This document shows, piece by piece, positions 27,112 to 35,141 of a DNA stretch of 64,000 nucleotides (within the stretch, counting starts at the first letter, position 1; each line of letters starts with the position of its first letter). The notes beneath the pieces are model-generated. The model was given only the letters and a program-made list of their open reading frames with translations, was not told where the DNA came from and ran no database searches. The DNA lies in contig NZ_KE159703.1 in assembly GCF_000403435.2 (NCBI RefSeq), positions 675,033-739,032 on the forward strand, written 5' to 3'. Origin of the DNA: Oscillibacter sp. 1-3 (GTDB lineage Bacteria; Bacillota; Clostridia; Oscillospirales; Oscillospiraceae). Position numbers and translations under genes: made by a program.

Positions 27112-28014
27112 TCAGGCCAGAATATCCAACTGTTTATAATCCGCGATTCTTTTCCCGACCTCCTCCCAGGTGAAACGGTCCCGGACAAACTCATAGTCGC
27201 TCCAGATACGCTCCAGTTCCGCCTTAATCTGGGGGACTTCGTTCAGGTCTCTTGCCCCAGTGCGGACATAGTAGTCAGGCAGCAGGGCGCAGGCCACAAT
27301 GCTGCTCTCGGCCTGGGGCAGCTCCTCCGCCCCCTGGCTCAGAGCGGCCAGCAGCCGCAGATGATTGTCGGTATAGCTGTTCAGCTCCTGTTCTACTCCA
27401 AACAGGCCGTTCAGGTCGAACAGCTGGAAGGGGGGCCTGCCTGGAACCTCAATCTCACCGCTGTAATAGACCAGCTTTCCGTTGAGTTCATAGAGTGCGT
27501 TGCACATATCCATCAAGCGTTGGTATGCCTCTTGAGAGGGTAAGGTCTGAAGGGAGCGAAACATCAAATCAACCGCCCAGTCCAGTTGGCCCAGCACCTC
27601 ACAGTCTGGTAGTCTGGACAACTGCTCTCCCAGCCGCACAAGCCGGGCAATGGACAGCAAACCCCATACCCGAACCTCGGCACCGCTCAGTTCCTTCGCC
27701 CTGGCCTCAATTTCGGCGGGAATGTCGTTGTAGAACAGTCCGTCCTTATCCTCCAGCCGCCCAATACGGTCGGAGCAATCGTCCATCAGTTTCTCCCCCA
27801 CCTTATCATAGATATTGTCATCAGCACTATAAATGGTGTCCGCCCGGTGGAGCCACAGCTGGGCTTCATGCAGGTTGCCCGCATCCATAGCGGCCACACC
27901 CAGTTCATAATAAGTTCTGGACACCCCAGCCCAGTCCTTTTTTCTCTGGAACTCAGCCAGCCGCTTCTCTGGGGCGTTATCCTCCTTTATTTTCTTTTTT
28001 CCAAATCCAAACAT
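27112..28014 (-). CDS. TPR-like protein of unknown function, cassette A cargo
   Basis: A 300-residue soluble protein starting MFGFGKKKIKEDN, with helical repeat-like stretches (YYELGVAAMDAGNLHEAQLWLHRAD, about residues 35-60) that resemble a tetratricopeptide hairpin. I do not recognise the rest. The ATG at 28014 follows AGGAGATG. It is read from the promoter in the conserved block 120 bp upstream and ends 72 bp before the conserved hairpin. A partner-binding or immunity-type role is possible; nothing proves it. Confidence 0.75.
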   Translation of the reverse strand: MFGFGKKKIKEDNAPEKRLAEFQRKKDWAGVSRTYYELGVAAMDAGNLHEAQLWLHRADTIYSADDNIYDKVGEKLMDDCSDRIGRLEDKDGLFYNDIPAEIEARAKELSGAEVRVWGLLSIARLVRLGEQLSRLPDCEVLGQLDWAVDLMFRSLQTLPSQEAYQRLMDMCNALYELNGKLVYYSGEIEVPGRPPFQLFDLNGLFGVEQELNSYTDNHLRLLAALSQGAEELPQAESSIVACALLPDYYVRTGARDLNEVPQIKAELERIWSDYEFVRDRFTWEEVGKRIADYKQLDILA

Positions 28015-28133
28015 AAAAATCATCTCCTGTTGTATTTTGCTGACACGAAACAATCATGCTATTCTTAAATTCTGTAATTTACTTTTCTTTCTATAAATTC
28101 CCAGAAAATTCCGATTTGTCGAATTAACACGGG

Positions 28134-28595
28134 CAAAGTATAACACCGGTGCGGGCGATAGTCAACCTTTGTCTTTGGACGCTGATAATAGTAGTGGCAA
28201 GCAATGCCCCGGTATATACCCGGCACAGCTTGTTGGGGGCCAATGCCCCCCCAGTGCATCGGCGCAGCTCCACCCGATGCACAAACCGCTGGTGGTGTCT
28301 GCTGGCCTGTCCATACTGGGCAGGAAAGGGACGCCCGGTGGACCGACCCTCGGAGATCGCACGACTGCCGGAGGCAGTACCACCGCCGGCCTTGGCAGGT
28401 GGTGAGTAAGTGCGCTCTCCGAGAGGGCCGGCAAGGAGAACGGAGCGCCCAGGTCATCCCCGGACGCTCCCGCTTCGATCCTCTCCTGCTGGTCGATCAC
28501 TGCCTTTCCAGCCTATGCCATTCTGCCACAAATGAACCGTCAGCCAATGTGTATTTGGATGATGAAACTACCCTTTACACAATACATCTCAGCAA
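28134..28595 (-). repeat. Conserved cassette block with outward promoter, copy A
   Basis: About 460 bp of non-coding DNA shared with 35142-35600 and 53216-53602. The outer end folds into a hairpin (28546-28592). A central block holds GGAGCG...CGCTCC (about 28440-28470). The inner end is a minus-strand promoter, TTGACT (28165-28160), 17 bp, TATACT (28142-28137). Open frames on both strands are not shared intact among copies, so I regard it as non-coding, though the minus strand of A and B shares a decayed peptide with CIGxxCxDALG. Confidence 0.8.
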
Positions 28596-29075
28596 AGAAT
28601 CGCTGACCCATGGATTCAAGCCGATGTTTGATCGATGCTCCAAACAAGTTACGCCGCCATTCGAGCCGGCAGGCTGTATCTGGCTGAAAGATATGTAATT
28701 TTCATTGCTGGGAGAACGGATTGGGATTGGGGTACGGATACTTCGCCGTATAGGACGGCCAATAAAAACACTCATTCGGTTCCCTTCTGGAGTCGGATGA
28801 GCATAAAAGAACGGATTGATTTGCCGGTCTCGCTTCGCCGCGCCGGTATCACTTTTCTTGCCGGGCGACAGAGCGCCTGCAAAAATCTGCCTCGATCCGG
28901 CATTCCGCCGGCTTGAAAACAGGCTCTAGGCCGGGCGGAATGCCCCAACTGCGGGAAAAGGCGGTTTTCAAGACAAAGCAGCGTCGCCTCGGTAGAAAAA
29001 TGCGCCGAGACGACGTTCTGCCATTTTTCAAACAGCTCCGAATCCTGAGCTTATGCCATATGGATTCTTCCTGCT
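28596..29075. other. Non-coding stretch with decayed inverted-repeat element
   Basis: I see nothing coding here. Positions about 28845-29035 contain pieces also found in the inverted-repeat element at 53002-53172 (TTTTCTTGCCGGGCG, CGGCATTCCGCC, GCCATTTTTCAAAC), scrambled and partly duplicated, so this is probably a decayed copy. Confidence 0.5.
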
Positions 29076-29378
29076 CTATCGGTTCTTTTTCGCCAGCGCA
29101 GCCAGCTCCCCAAACTTTGAGACTACATAGCCATAGCTTTTCCTTCCGTGAGGGATAAGACACGCGCTGCAGTCTTTCGTCCCATCGGGAAGCCAGGAGC
29201 AGTTTCCCCCGCAGGCTGATCCCAGGGTGTACAGGGGACAGTAACAGAACAGGCAGTTGAAATCCTCCGGCCGGTCTGTTTTGTGGCAGGGGAAAAATTC
29301 ACAGTCCTTATGCTGAAAGAAAGAGTACCGGCTCTCCTCCGGTTTCATAGTCAATCCAGTTTTCTCTTCTGCTGCCAT
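29076..29378 (-). CDS. Cysteine-rich small-domain protein
   Basis: A 100-residue protein with about ten cysteines in the pattern CEFFPCHKT...FNCLFCYCPLY...CGGNCSW...CSACLIPH, the cysteine-rich small domain (PF04071). Such proteins are often found near cobalamin genes, and a cobalamin riboswitch lies upstream on the same strand at 30745-31050. The cysteines probably bind metal. I prefer the ATG at 29378; a TTG at 29399 would overlap the stop of the preceding fragment. The function is unproven. Confidence 0.8.
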   Translation of the reverse strand: MAAEEKTGLTMKPEESRYSFFQHKDCEFFPCHKTDRPEDFNCLFCYCPLYTLGSACGGNCSWLPDGTKDCSACLIPHGRKSYGYVVSKFGELAALAKKNR

Positions 29379-29395
29379 CGTCTGTTTCCTCACTT

Positions 29396-29611
29396 TCAAA
29401 GATTCAAAGCGGCCATCTGCCGCAGAACTGCCGTCCGGCGTTCGGACCGGCTGCCCGCCGCCAGCTCATGGGTCAGATAGTCCGGCTCCAGATTCCAGAT
29501 CCCCTCGGCGCCCTGACAGCCCAGCTCCCTAAGCTCCTGCCGCAGTCCCTCCGCGCCGCCGTACTCCGCCAATACGGCAGAGGACAGAGGCAGACTGAGC
29601 GTCTGTTTCAC
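29396..29611 (-). pseudogene. Truncated TIM-barrel (sugar isomerase-like) gene
   Basis: A GTG start at 29611 with GGAGCAGG gives VKQTLSLPLSSAVLAEYGG and LGCQGAEGIW, which looks like the first strands of an AP-endonuclease/xylose-isomerase type barrel. It stops after 71 residues, far short of the usual 250 or more, and the next gene begins at once. I judge it a remnant whose 3' part is deleted. The family assignment is tentative. Confidence 0.5.
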
Positions 29612-29952
29612 GCCTGCTCCTCCCCAGGCCTTTTTCCGCACCTCCGGGTATCCGGCGTGCCGCTCCGCGCGGGAGGCCCGCAGGCCGGCGGCCTCCAATG
29701 CGCCGGGCCAGAGGATGAATTCCCGGTAAACGCAGAAAAGACTTTTTTACAGGGCAGCCGGTCCAATTCTTCCGCTTTCCGTCGTATTATATCCAGCGGT
29801 TCTTCATCGGAAAACGGCGGTACAGAGGCACTACGGTATAGGGTATGGTTATGGGAAATTCTCCCCTCCTGCATTGCCAATAGGTTGGATAAACGCTCCG
29901 GCAGTATTGCCGCTGGGCATGCTCGGCCATCCGGTCATAAAGATCCGCCAGT
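29612..29952 (-). pseudogene. Probable decayed 3' part of the repeat-protein gene
   Basis: About 340 bp with coding-like peptides scattered over two frames (TRDELADLYDRMAEHAQ and DEEPLDIIRRKAEELDRLP). These resemble the repeat units of the upstream protein but have no continuous frame. Two frameshifts would join them to the gene ending at 29953. Confidence 0.4.
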
Positions 29953-30615
29953 TCATCCCGCGTCTGCGGGCCGCCAGCGCCCATTGCGCGGAGGCAGTCC
30001 CGCCATGCGCAGCGCGGCAGACCATCGGCCAAACCGCTGGGCAATATACGCCCCGCCCAGAACCTCGCTTTGGAACGGGGGACGGTTCAGCTCTGCTGCG
30101 CAGCGGTGGACATAGGCAAGCAGCTGCTCGTCCGTATCGCCGCTGTGCTGCCGGCCCCACTCCATATCCCGGGCGATCCGCGCCCTGCCCAGGGCGGCGC
30201 CGGCTGCGGCCTCTGCCCGCCGGGCTTCCCGCAGGGTCTGCTGTCCCGCCCGGTATGCCTCCTCATGCTTGAACAAGAGCGCCTGCCGCTTAAATTCCCG
30301 CTTGTAGATTCGCCGCCTGGTCAGGGGCGGCAGCGGATGGGGCGGCTCCAGCCCGGCGGCCGCCACGGCCTTTTCCCAGCCGCCGAACCGTTTTGCGATA
30401 TACGGCCCTCCGATGATCTCCTCTGCGCAGGGCGTCACGCCGAACGGCTCCGCCGCCTGCAGGAGGCGGGCCAGCAGCTGTTCGTCCGTATCCTTCTGAT
30501 GGTCCCGGCTGAATTCGGCCTGCTGCCGTTCCAAAGCCTTGACTGTGCGCCCGATCACCTGTCTGTTGGACCACAGGCTGCTGTGAAACCGCTGTGTTTT
30601 TCTGTTTCCAGACAT
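29953..30615 (-). CDS. Protein with homing-endonuclease-associated repeats, probably frameshifted
   Basis: A 220-residue protein with two copies of a roughly 50-residue unit: DTDEQLLARLLQAAEPFG then GGPYIAKRFGGWEKAVAAAGL, and DTDEQLLAYVHRCAAELNRPP then GGAYIAQRFGRWSAALRMAGL. This fits the homing-endonuclease-associated (HNH) repeat, a DNA-binding helical unit. No nuclease motif is visible. After 29953 other frames continue with plausible pieces (TRDELADLYDRMAEHAQ near 29930 and IIRRKAEELDRLPCKKVF near 29760), so the original gene was probably longer and has frameshifts. The ATG at 30615 has AGGAGGA upstream. Confidence 0.7.
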   Translation of the reverse strand: MSGNRKTQRFHSSLWSNRQVIGRTVKALERQQAEFSRDHQKDTDEQLLARLLQAAEPFGVTPCAEEIIGGPYIAKRFGGWEKAVAAAGLEPPHPLPPLTRRRIYKREFKRQALLFKHEEAYRAGQQTLREARRAEAAAGAALGRARIARDMEWGRQHSGDTDEQLLAYVHRCAAELNRPPFQSEVLGGAYIAQRFGRWSAALRMAGLPPRNGRWRPADAG

Positions 30616-30744
30616 ATGCATTCCTCCTGTATTTGCGCTCTTTGTCCGGCGGCTGACGGCCGGGATGGCATGAGGCACCGAGGGGGGAGACGCTCCGGGC
30701 AGTCCCCTCCAACGCAAAAGGCCGCATAATGCCCCTTGGGAAAG

Positions 30745-31050
30745 AAAAACCGCACCAGGTAATTTTTACCTGGTGCGGCCGTTCTTTCCCGCGCCCGTTT
30801 CCCGTCACTCCCCCCTTGGGGGCCCCACAGGTTCGATCATCGTCGGTATTCTGGCTTGCGTATTGGGAACCGGAAAACCGGTCCTGCGCCTGCTGTCCAG
30901 CCTTCCCAGGGGTTACCCAGTGACCGGATCGCTCCACGGACAGCACACTCCTACGCTTACAGCAGCGGGCAAAGAGCCGTGGACTGGCCGCCAAAGCGGC
31001 TTCACCACGTTTCCTAATCACCGCGCCTGCCTTTCGGGCAGTCATTACGG
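30745..31050 (-). ncRNA. Cobalamin riboswitch with terminator
   Basis: On the minus strand from about 31050 the sequence shows the class hallmarks: GGTGATTAGGAA, a GTGGTGAAGCC stretch, GCCCGCTGCTGTAAGCG, GTCACTGG...CTGGGAAGGC, and the B12-box-like GCAAGCCAGAATACCGACG (about 30858-30840). An intrinsic terminator follows: CCGCACCAGGTA and its complement at 30778-30750, with a T-run at 30749-30745. This layout switches transcription off with cobalamin. The next gene, 130 nt on, is the repeat protein, an unusual target. Confidence 0.9.
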
Positions 31051-31084
31051 GTGACACGATGCGGCGTATTTGGTTGTTATGTTC

Positions 31085-31113
31085 AGTATATACGATTCGC
31101 TAAGGCAAGTCAA
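31085..31113 (-). promoter_or_regulatory. Promoter of the cobalamin riboswitch RNA
   Basis: Minus strand: TTGACT (31113-31108), exactly 17 bp, TATACT (31090-31085). Transcription would begin near 31078, just before the riboswitch aptamer. Confidence 0.75.
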
Positions 31114-31182
31114 GAGCGCCTTTTGCCGCGGAAGTGTCCAACCGCGCATATTATCATCTGCGATTTTGGTTTTGCGCCGTCA

Positions 31183-31593
31183 TCAGCGGCCCATATCGGC
31201 AATATGGATCTGAGGATTTGCTCTTTTCGCCAAAGCCAGCACCGCCTGGCTGTCCTCCGGCTTCATCACAAACACCCGCGTATTGACGCCCTTGCCGAAG
31301 TGCAGCATCACGTTGGGCGCCGCTTTTCGGGTGTCCTGATGAAGCGTCGTGATCTCAGACCAGGTCCAGCAGCTGTGAAGGGAGGAACCAAACAGGCGGT
31401 AGTGGATGTCCACACCCTCCTGGGACACGATATGCTCTTTTTGAAAGAAGCAGGCCAAAACCACGAACAGCACCACCGGTACGTAGAGCCACTGTCCGCG
31501 CGCGGCCTCCAGAAAGAGCATGCACAGGGCCAGAAGCAGGACGGACACTTTCACCCAGAGCCTGCGTTCGTGCAGAAGTCCATAGTATCGCAT
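31183..31593 (-). CDS. Small membrane protein with PH-like domain
   Basis: A 136-residue protein with two adjacent membrane helices (VKVSVLLLALCMLFLEAA and WLYVPVVLFVVLACFF, residues 14-50) and a cytosolic beta-rich domain (about 52-130, IVSQEGVDIHYRLFGSS) that looks like a bacterial PH-type fold. It begins directly after the NhaC stop, so the two are co-transcribed. The function is unknown; it may support or regulate the transporter. Confidence 0.7.
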   Translation of the reverse strand: MRYYGLLHERRLWVKVSVLLLALCMLFLEAARGQWLYVPVVLFVVLACFFQKEHIVSQEGVDIHYRLFGSSLHSCWTWSEITTLHQDTRKAAPNVMLHFGKGVNTRVFVMKPEDSQAVLALAKRANPQIHIADMGR

Positions 31594-33123
31594 TTACTTT
31601 TTTGCTTCTTTTGCCGAAGCGCCGGCTCTGATCCTGGCCAGGGCGGCTATCGCCCGCTCATGGGCGTCGTCCGGCGCGCCGGCAGGCGTGCCGCCGGTTT
31701 TCAGTCTGCCCAGCAGATTGGTGCGGGAGCCGTCGGCATAGAGGATGTTGCCGCCCCAGCTGGCTGTGATAATGGCATAGATGGGGTTGATAATATTCAT
31801 GAAGCAGAAGGGCAGATAGCCGAATGTGGAGACGCCCAGAATGCTGGAGTGATAAGCGCCGCAGGAGGACCAGGGGATCAGGGGAGACCAGAGGGTGCCG
31901 CCGTCCTCCAGCGTCCGGGAGAGCATATTCCGGCCCAGGCCCATCTCATCGTATTTTTCCTTATACATACTGCTGGGAATGATGAGCCCCAGGTACTGGT
32001 CGCACATCGTGGTAATGCAGAACATGGAGGTGAGGATCGTCACCACGATCAGCTGGAACGGCGTCCTGACCTTTTTAATCAGACCGCCCAGCAGAGACTC
32101 CACCGCGCCGATCTTCTGGAGAATGCCGCCGAAGCCCACGGCGATAATCACCAGGTTATTGGTCCAGAGCATACTGTTCATGCCGCCCCGGTTCAGCAGC
32201 GTGTCGCACAGGGCGTTGCCGGTCTCGGCGGAGTAGCCGTAGTGGGCCATTGTGATGCAGTCGGAGAAGCTGGCGCCCTGAAAGATCACGGCGAAGATAC
32301 AGCCAATCGTTGAGATCAGCAGCACGCCGGGAATGGCCGGGATTTTCAAAAGAGCCACCACGATGATGAACAGGACGGGCAGCAGCAGAATGGGGCTCAT
32401 GTACGCATAATGGTCCACGATGGCCTGGGACAGATCGTTTGCCATCTGCGGATCATAGCTGGCGCTGCCTCGAAGGGAAATAATGGTGTAAATGACAATG
32501 GCGATCACCAGACTGGGGAAGGTTGTTGTAACCATGGCCCGCACATGGTCGAAAAGACCGGTCTGGGCGGAGCCGGCAGCCAGATTGGTGGAGTCGGACA
32601 GGGGAGAGAACTTGTCGCCGCAGCAGGCGCCGGAGAGGATCATGCCGGCCACCAGTCCGGGATTCAGTCCCATGGTGTCGCCAATGGCCATGAAGGCGAT
32701 GCCAAGGGTCGCCACCACCGTCCAGGCGGAGCCCAGGGCGATGCCCACAATGGCGCACAAAATGCAGGCCAGTGGCAGGAACATCCCGGGAGTGATGCAT
32801 TTCAGGCCGTAATAGACCACGGCGGGAATGGTGCCGCACCACTCGAAAGAGCCGATCAGACAGCCCACGCAGAGGATGATAATGATGGCCTCCAGGGACT
32901 GATTCACCGCGTCCAGCGCGGCAGCGAGCATCTCTTTGTAGTTGTAACCGCACCGCCAGCCCACAATCATGGCTGCCGCACAGGCGATCAGCACCGGGAT
33001 GTGGGGGTCCTGGCCCCAGTCAAAGACGTAGTTGGAGATCATGATTGCCAGCAGCACTGCAATGGGGACCAGCGCCTCAATTTTGCCTGGAAGCCGCGTT
33101 TTTGTTCTCTGTTCTTTTTCCAT
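31594..33123 (-). CDS. nhaC: NhaC-family sodium/proton antiporter
   Basis: A 509-residue transporter with about eleven to twelve membrane helices. Conserved stretches include GLIGSFEWCGTIP-type sequence, GDKFSPLSDSTNLA and GWSPLIPWSSCGA-type sequence (here LWSPLIPWSSCGAYHSSIL), as in NhaC. It should export Na+ for protons. The C-terminus has an extra 40-residue Ala/Arg/Lys tail. A promoter lies at 33275-33303. It is carried inside the skin element, an unusual place for an antiporter. Confidence 0.93.
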   Translation of the reverse strand: MEKEQRTKTRLPGKIEALVPIAVLLAIMISNYVFDWGQDPHIPVLIACAAAMIVGWRCGYNYKEMLAAALDAVNQSLEAIIIILCVGCLIGSFEWCGTIPAVVYYGLKCITPGMFLPLACILCAIVGIALGSAWTVVATLGIAFMAIGDTMGLNPGLVAGMILSGACCGDKFSPLSDSTNLAAGSAQTGLFDHVRAMVTTTFPSLVIAIVIYTIISLRGSASYDPQMANDLSQAIVDHYAYMSPILLLPVLFIIVVALLKIPAIPGVLLISTIGCIFAVIFQGASFSDCITMAHYGYSAETGNALCDTLLNRGGMNSMLWTNNLVIIAVGFGGILQKIGAVESLLGGLIKKVRTPFQLIVVTILTSMFCITTMCDQYLGLIIPSSMYKEKYDEMGLGRNMLSRTLEDGGTLWSPLIPWSSCGAYHSSILGVSTFGYLPFCFMNIINPIYAIITASWGGNILYADGSRTNLLGRLKTGGTPAGAPDDAHERAIAALARIRAGASAKEAKK

Positions 33124-33274
33124 ACGTTTCTCCTATCTCGTGTGGTATATGTTTCTGCAGTGCTCCTGCGGATAGAACCATGTTCCTCCCCGGTTGGCAC
33201 CGCAGTTGTTATCAGGGCGGCAGGCGCACAATACACTCCTTTCCGATGTGACCAATCTTGATAATACCCCCTTT

Positions 33275-33303
33275 ATTTTACATTTATTGACTTATTTTGA
33301 CAA
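33275..33303 (-). promoter_or_regulatory. nhaC promoter
   Basis: Minus strand: TTGTCA (33303-33298), 17 bp, TAAAAT (33280-33275), about 145 bp before the nhaC ATG. Between 33304 and 33440 I see nothing else. Confidence 0.65.
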
Positions 33304-33440
33304 TTGATAGTTCGTAATAATTGCGGACCAACAGTTGTAAAATATCACCAAAAACGGTGGCTTGAAATTTTGACACATGGGAACCGCTATTGCCTGGCGG
33401 GCAGCTTGGTGAGCGGAAAAATGCCAGGGAATACACGCAA

Positions 33441-33490
33441 AAGAACATTTGTCAAGGGGGATTTCACCCAAAAGATGAAATCCCCCGGTA
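33441..33490. repeat. Cassette end hairpin, copy B
   Basis: GGGGGATTTCA and TGAAATCCCCC around a CCCAAAAG-type loop, with the flank AGAACATTTGTCAA. Nearly identical to copy A over 45 bases. It lies 33 bp after the cargo gene. Confidence 0.87.
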
Positions 33491-33522
33491 AATACGTGGT
33501 GGGGCGGTTAGATGCCTGTGAT

Positions 33523-35082
33523 CTATTCTACAAATAGCATATCTCTGTGATAGGAAAGGTATTCATTCATACTTTTGTTTATTTGAAGGTTAGACTTCAT
33601 CCCTTGGGATAGTCCAAGCCGCTTAATATTTTCAGCCCCAATCTGAGAAGATAAAATAATCTTGCCATATCTATCGAATGTAATGAGACCACGGTCAAAA
33701 AGTCTATCATAGGTAGCGCTAAGGAGAAGCCCGTTGTCAACACTTAAGCGCTCTTTATTAGAGCTGGCTGCCCATGGCTTAATGTGGCTTGCAACAAGCA
33801 AATCGGGATGGTCAATTCCCGTTATAATACAACGCCCATTATATTTATCAATAAGAGATTTTCTAAAGGCACCTTGACCTACTCGTGATTGAATGATGGC
33901 TGTTTTCTCGGTTTCGGGAATTTGTCTGTCATTCTCTATTGTCTCCATATAAGTACGATCGCCCGAATCTTCGGATATGGTATTAAGAAAATAGCGGTAT
34001 TGCTTAAGCGCATTTCTGTACAACAGTTTTCTGCGAGTATTTTCTGTGGCAAAATCTCTATCGTTTATGATAAGAAAGATTGCAAGATCAAGTTCAAACG
34101 GTGACATATTTTCAAGTGGTTTTTGAATTGTACCTTTTTGATGCATTTTCTTCGATATTGCGCCTACTGCATCAGAGTATGTACCAATAGAACCCTCAGA
34201 AAACCCAATATTCTGAGCCAGCCAGTCAGAAAAGGGATTGCTACTATGAGTGGTAGATAATAATGCAGATGTACGGTTAGCGGAATCTGGATTGGCTTTC
34301 TTTTCTTCATTTACCCCGGTCGAACCTCTTTTCGATGCAACGCCTAAGATACGCGCTCTCGTTTTAATAGCATTTTCTGTTCTGTTAGGCAGATATTTTT
34401 CCCGCAATTCTTTAGGTGATATTTTACCATAGTTTTTTTGCGGTATTTCATCATCTTCTTTAGTCCAGTTGGGGGTCTTTGCTGATGTGAGACCAAGCTT
34501 ATATGCTCTCCCAACGATAGCGTCTACCGTTCTGTCTGGCAGGTATATTTTCTGCAATTCTTCATTTGATATTTTGCTATAGTATGTTTGTAATATTTCA
34601 TCATCTTCTTTAGTCCAGGCGGGACTCCTTGGTGACCCAATACCAAGGAGCACTGCTCTCCCAATAATAGCCTTTATCGTTCTGTCGGGCAGGTATGTCT
34701 TTTTCAATTCCTTATTTGGTATTTTGCCATAATATTCTTGTAACTTTTTAATCTCTTCCTCGGTCCAGTCGGGACTCTTTGCTAATGTGAGGCCAAGTTC
34801 AGATGCTTTCCCAAGGATAGCATCTACTGTTCTGTCAGGCAGATATGTTTTCTGCAATTCTTCTATTGATATTTTACTATAGTATTCTTGTAACTTTTCA
34901 AGCTCTTCTTCGTTCCATTCTGGTCTCTTTGCTAATGCAATGCCAAGTTCAGATGCTTTCCATCTAATAGATTGCGATGTCCTGTTAGGTAGATATTTTC
35001 TCCGCAATTCTTTATTTGGCATCTTACCATAGTGCTCTTGCAACTTTTCAAGTTCTTCTTTCGTCCAGTCTTGGCCTTTCAA
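33523..35082 (-). CDS. HNH nuclease with five SANT-like DNA-binding repeats, cassette B cargo
   Basis: A 519-residue protein. Residues 6-255 are five repeats of exactly 50 residues, each with W(T/N)(K/E)E-x-LQ..Y.K....EL...YLP(N/D)RT...I..(K/R)A..LG, resembling Myb/SANT helix-turn-helix units. A linker follows (about 256-400). The C-terminus (about 405-500) is an HNH nuclease domain with CIITG, ASHIKPW and DNGLLLSATYDRLFDRGLI. It should bind DNA in a modular way and cut it. A defence or homing role is plausible but unproven. Codon use is AT-rich compared with neighbours. ATG at 35082. Confidence 0.88.
   Translation of the reverse strand: MKGQDWTKEELEKLQEHYGKMPNKELRRKYLPNRTSQSIRWKASELGIALAKRPEWNEEELEKLQEYYSKISIEELQKTYLPDRTVDAILGKASELGLTLAKSPDWTEEEIKKLQEYYGKIPNKELKKTYLPDRTIKAIIGRAVLLGIGSPRSPAWTKEDDEILQTYYSKISNEELQKIYLPDRTVDAIVGRAYKLGLTSAKTPNWTKEDDEIPQKNYGKISPKELREKYLPNRTENAIKTRARILGVASKRGSTGVNEEKKANPDSANRTSALLSTTHSSNPFSDWLAQNIGFSEGSIGTYSDAVGAISKKMHQKGTIQKPLENMSPFELDLAIFLIINDRDFATENTRRKLLYRNALKQYRYFLNTISEDSGDRTYMETIENDRQIPETEKTAIIQSRVGQGAFRKSLIDKYNGRCIITGIDHPDLLVASHIKPWAASSNKERLSVDNGLLLSATYDRLFDRGLITFDRYGKIILSSQIGAENIKRLGLSQGMKSNLQINKSMNEYLSYHRDMLFVE
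34318..35067 (-). repeat. Five tandem 150-bp coding repeats
   Basis: Five units of 150 bp encode the five SANT-like modules (first residues W6, W56, W106, W156, W206). The most similar neighbours share most of their protein sequence, pointing to growth by duplication. The number may vary between strains. Confidence 0.85.
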
Positions 35083-35141
35083 TGGAACCCCTCCCTTTTA
35101 TAATTTCATTATAGCCAACGCGGTTAATCAAAGTCAGGTTT

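Larger units (their letters stand above)
26991..28595 (-). mobile_element. Repeat-bounded gene cassette A
   Basis: On the minus strand the order is a conserved non-coding block (28595-28134) ending in a promoter, one cargo gene (28014-27112), then a conserved hairpin (27040-26991). The same two flanking sequences bracket different genes in cassettes B and C. No transposase lies inside. Ends were set by where similarity to the other copies stops. The unit is a candidate non-autonomous mobile element. Confidence 0.7.

Noticed and set aside
26640-27173. A 177-codon + frame between the redox operon and cassette A
   Set aside because: It runs across the conserved hairpin and through the minus-strand cargo end; no domain and no start signal.
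28149-28698. Several open frames of 78-164 codons in the cassette block copies
   Set aside because: They are not shared intact among the three copies, are Pro/Arg/Ser-rich and have no ribosome-binding sites; the block is better explained as non-coding.
34318-35067. The five 150-bp repeats as a CRISPR-like array
   Set aside because: They are in-frame coding repeats without alternating spacers.
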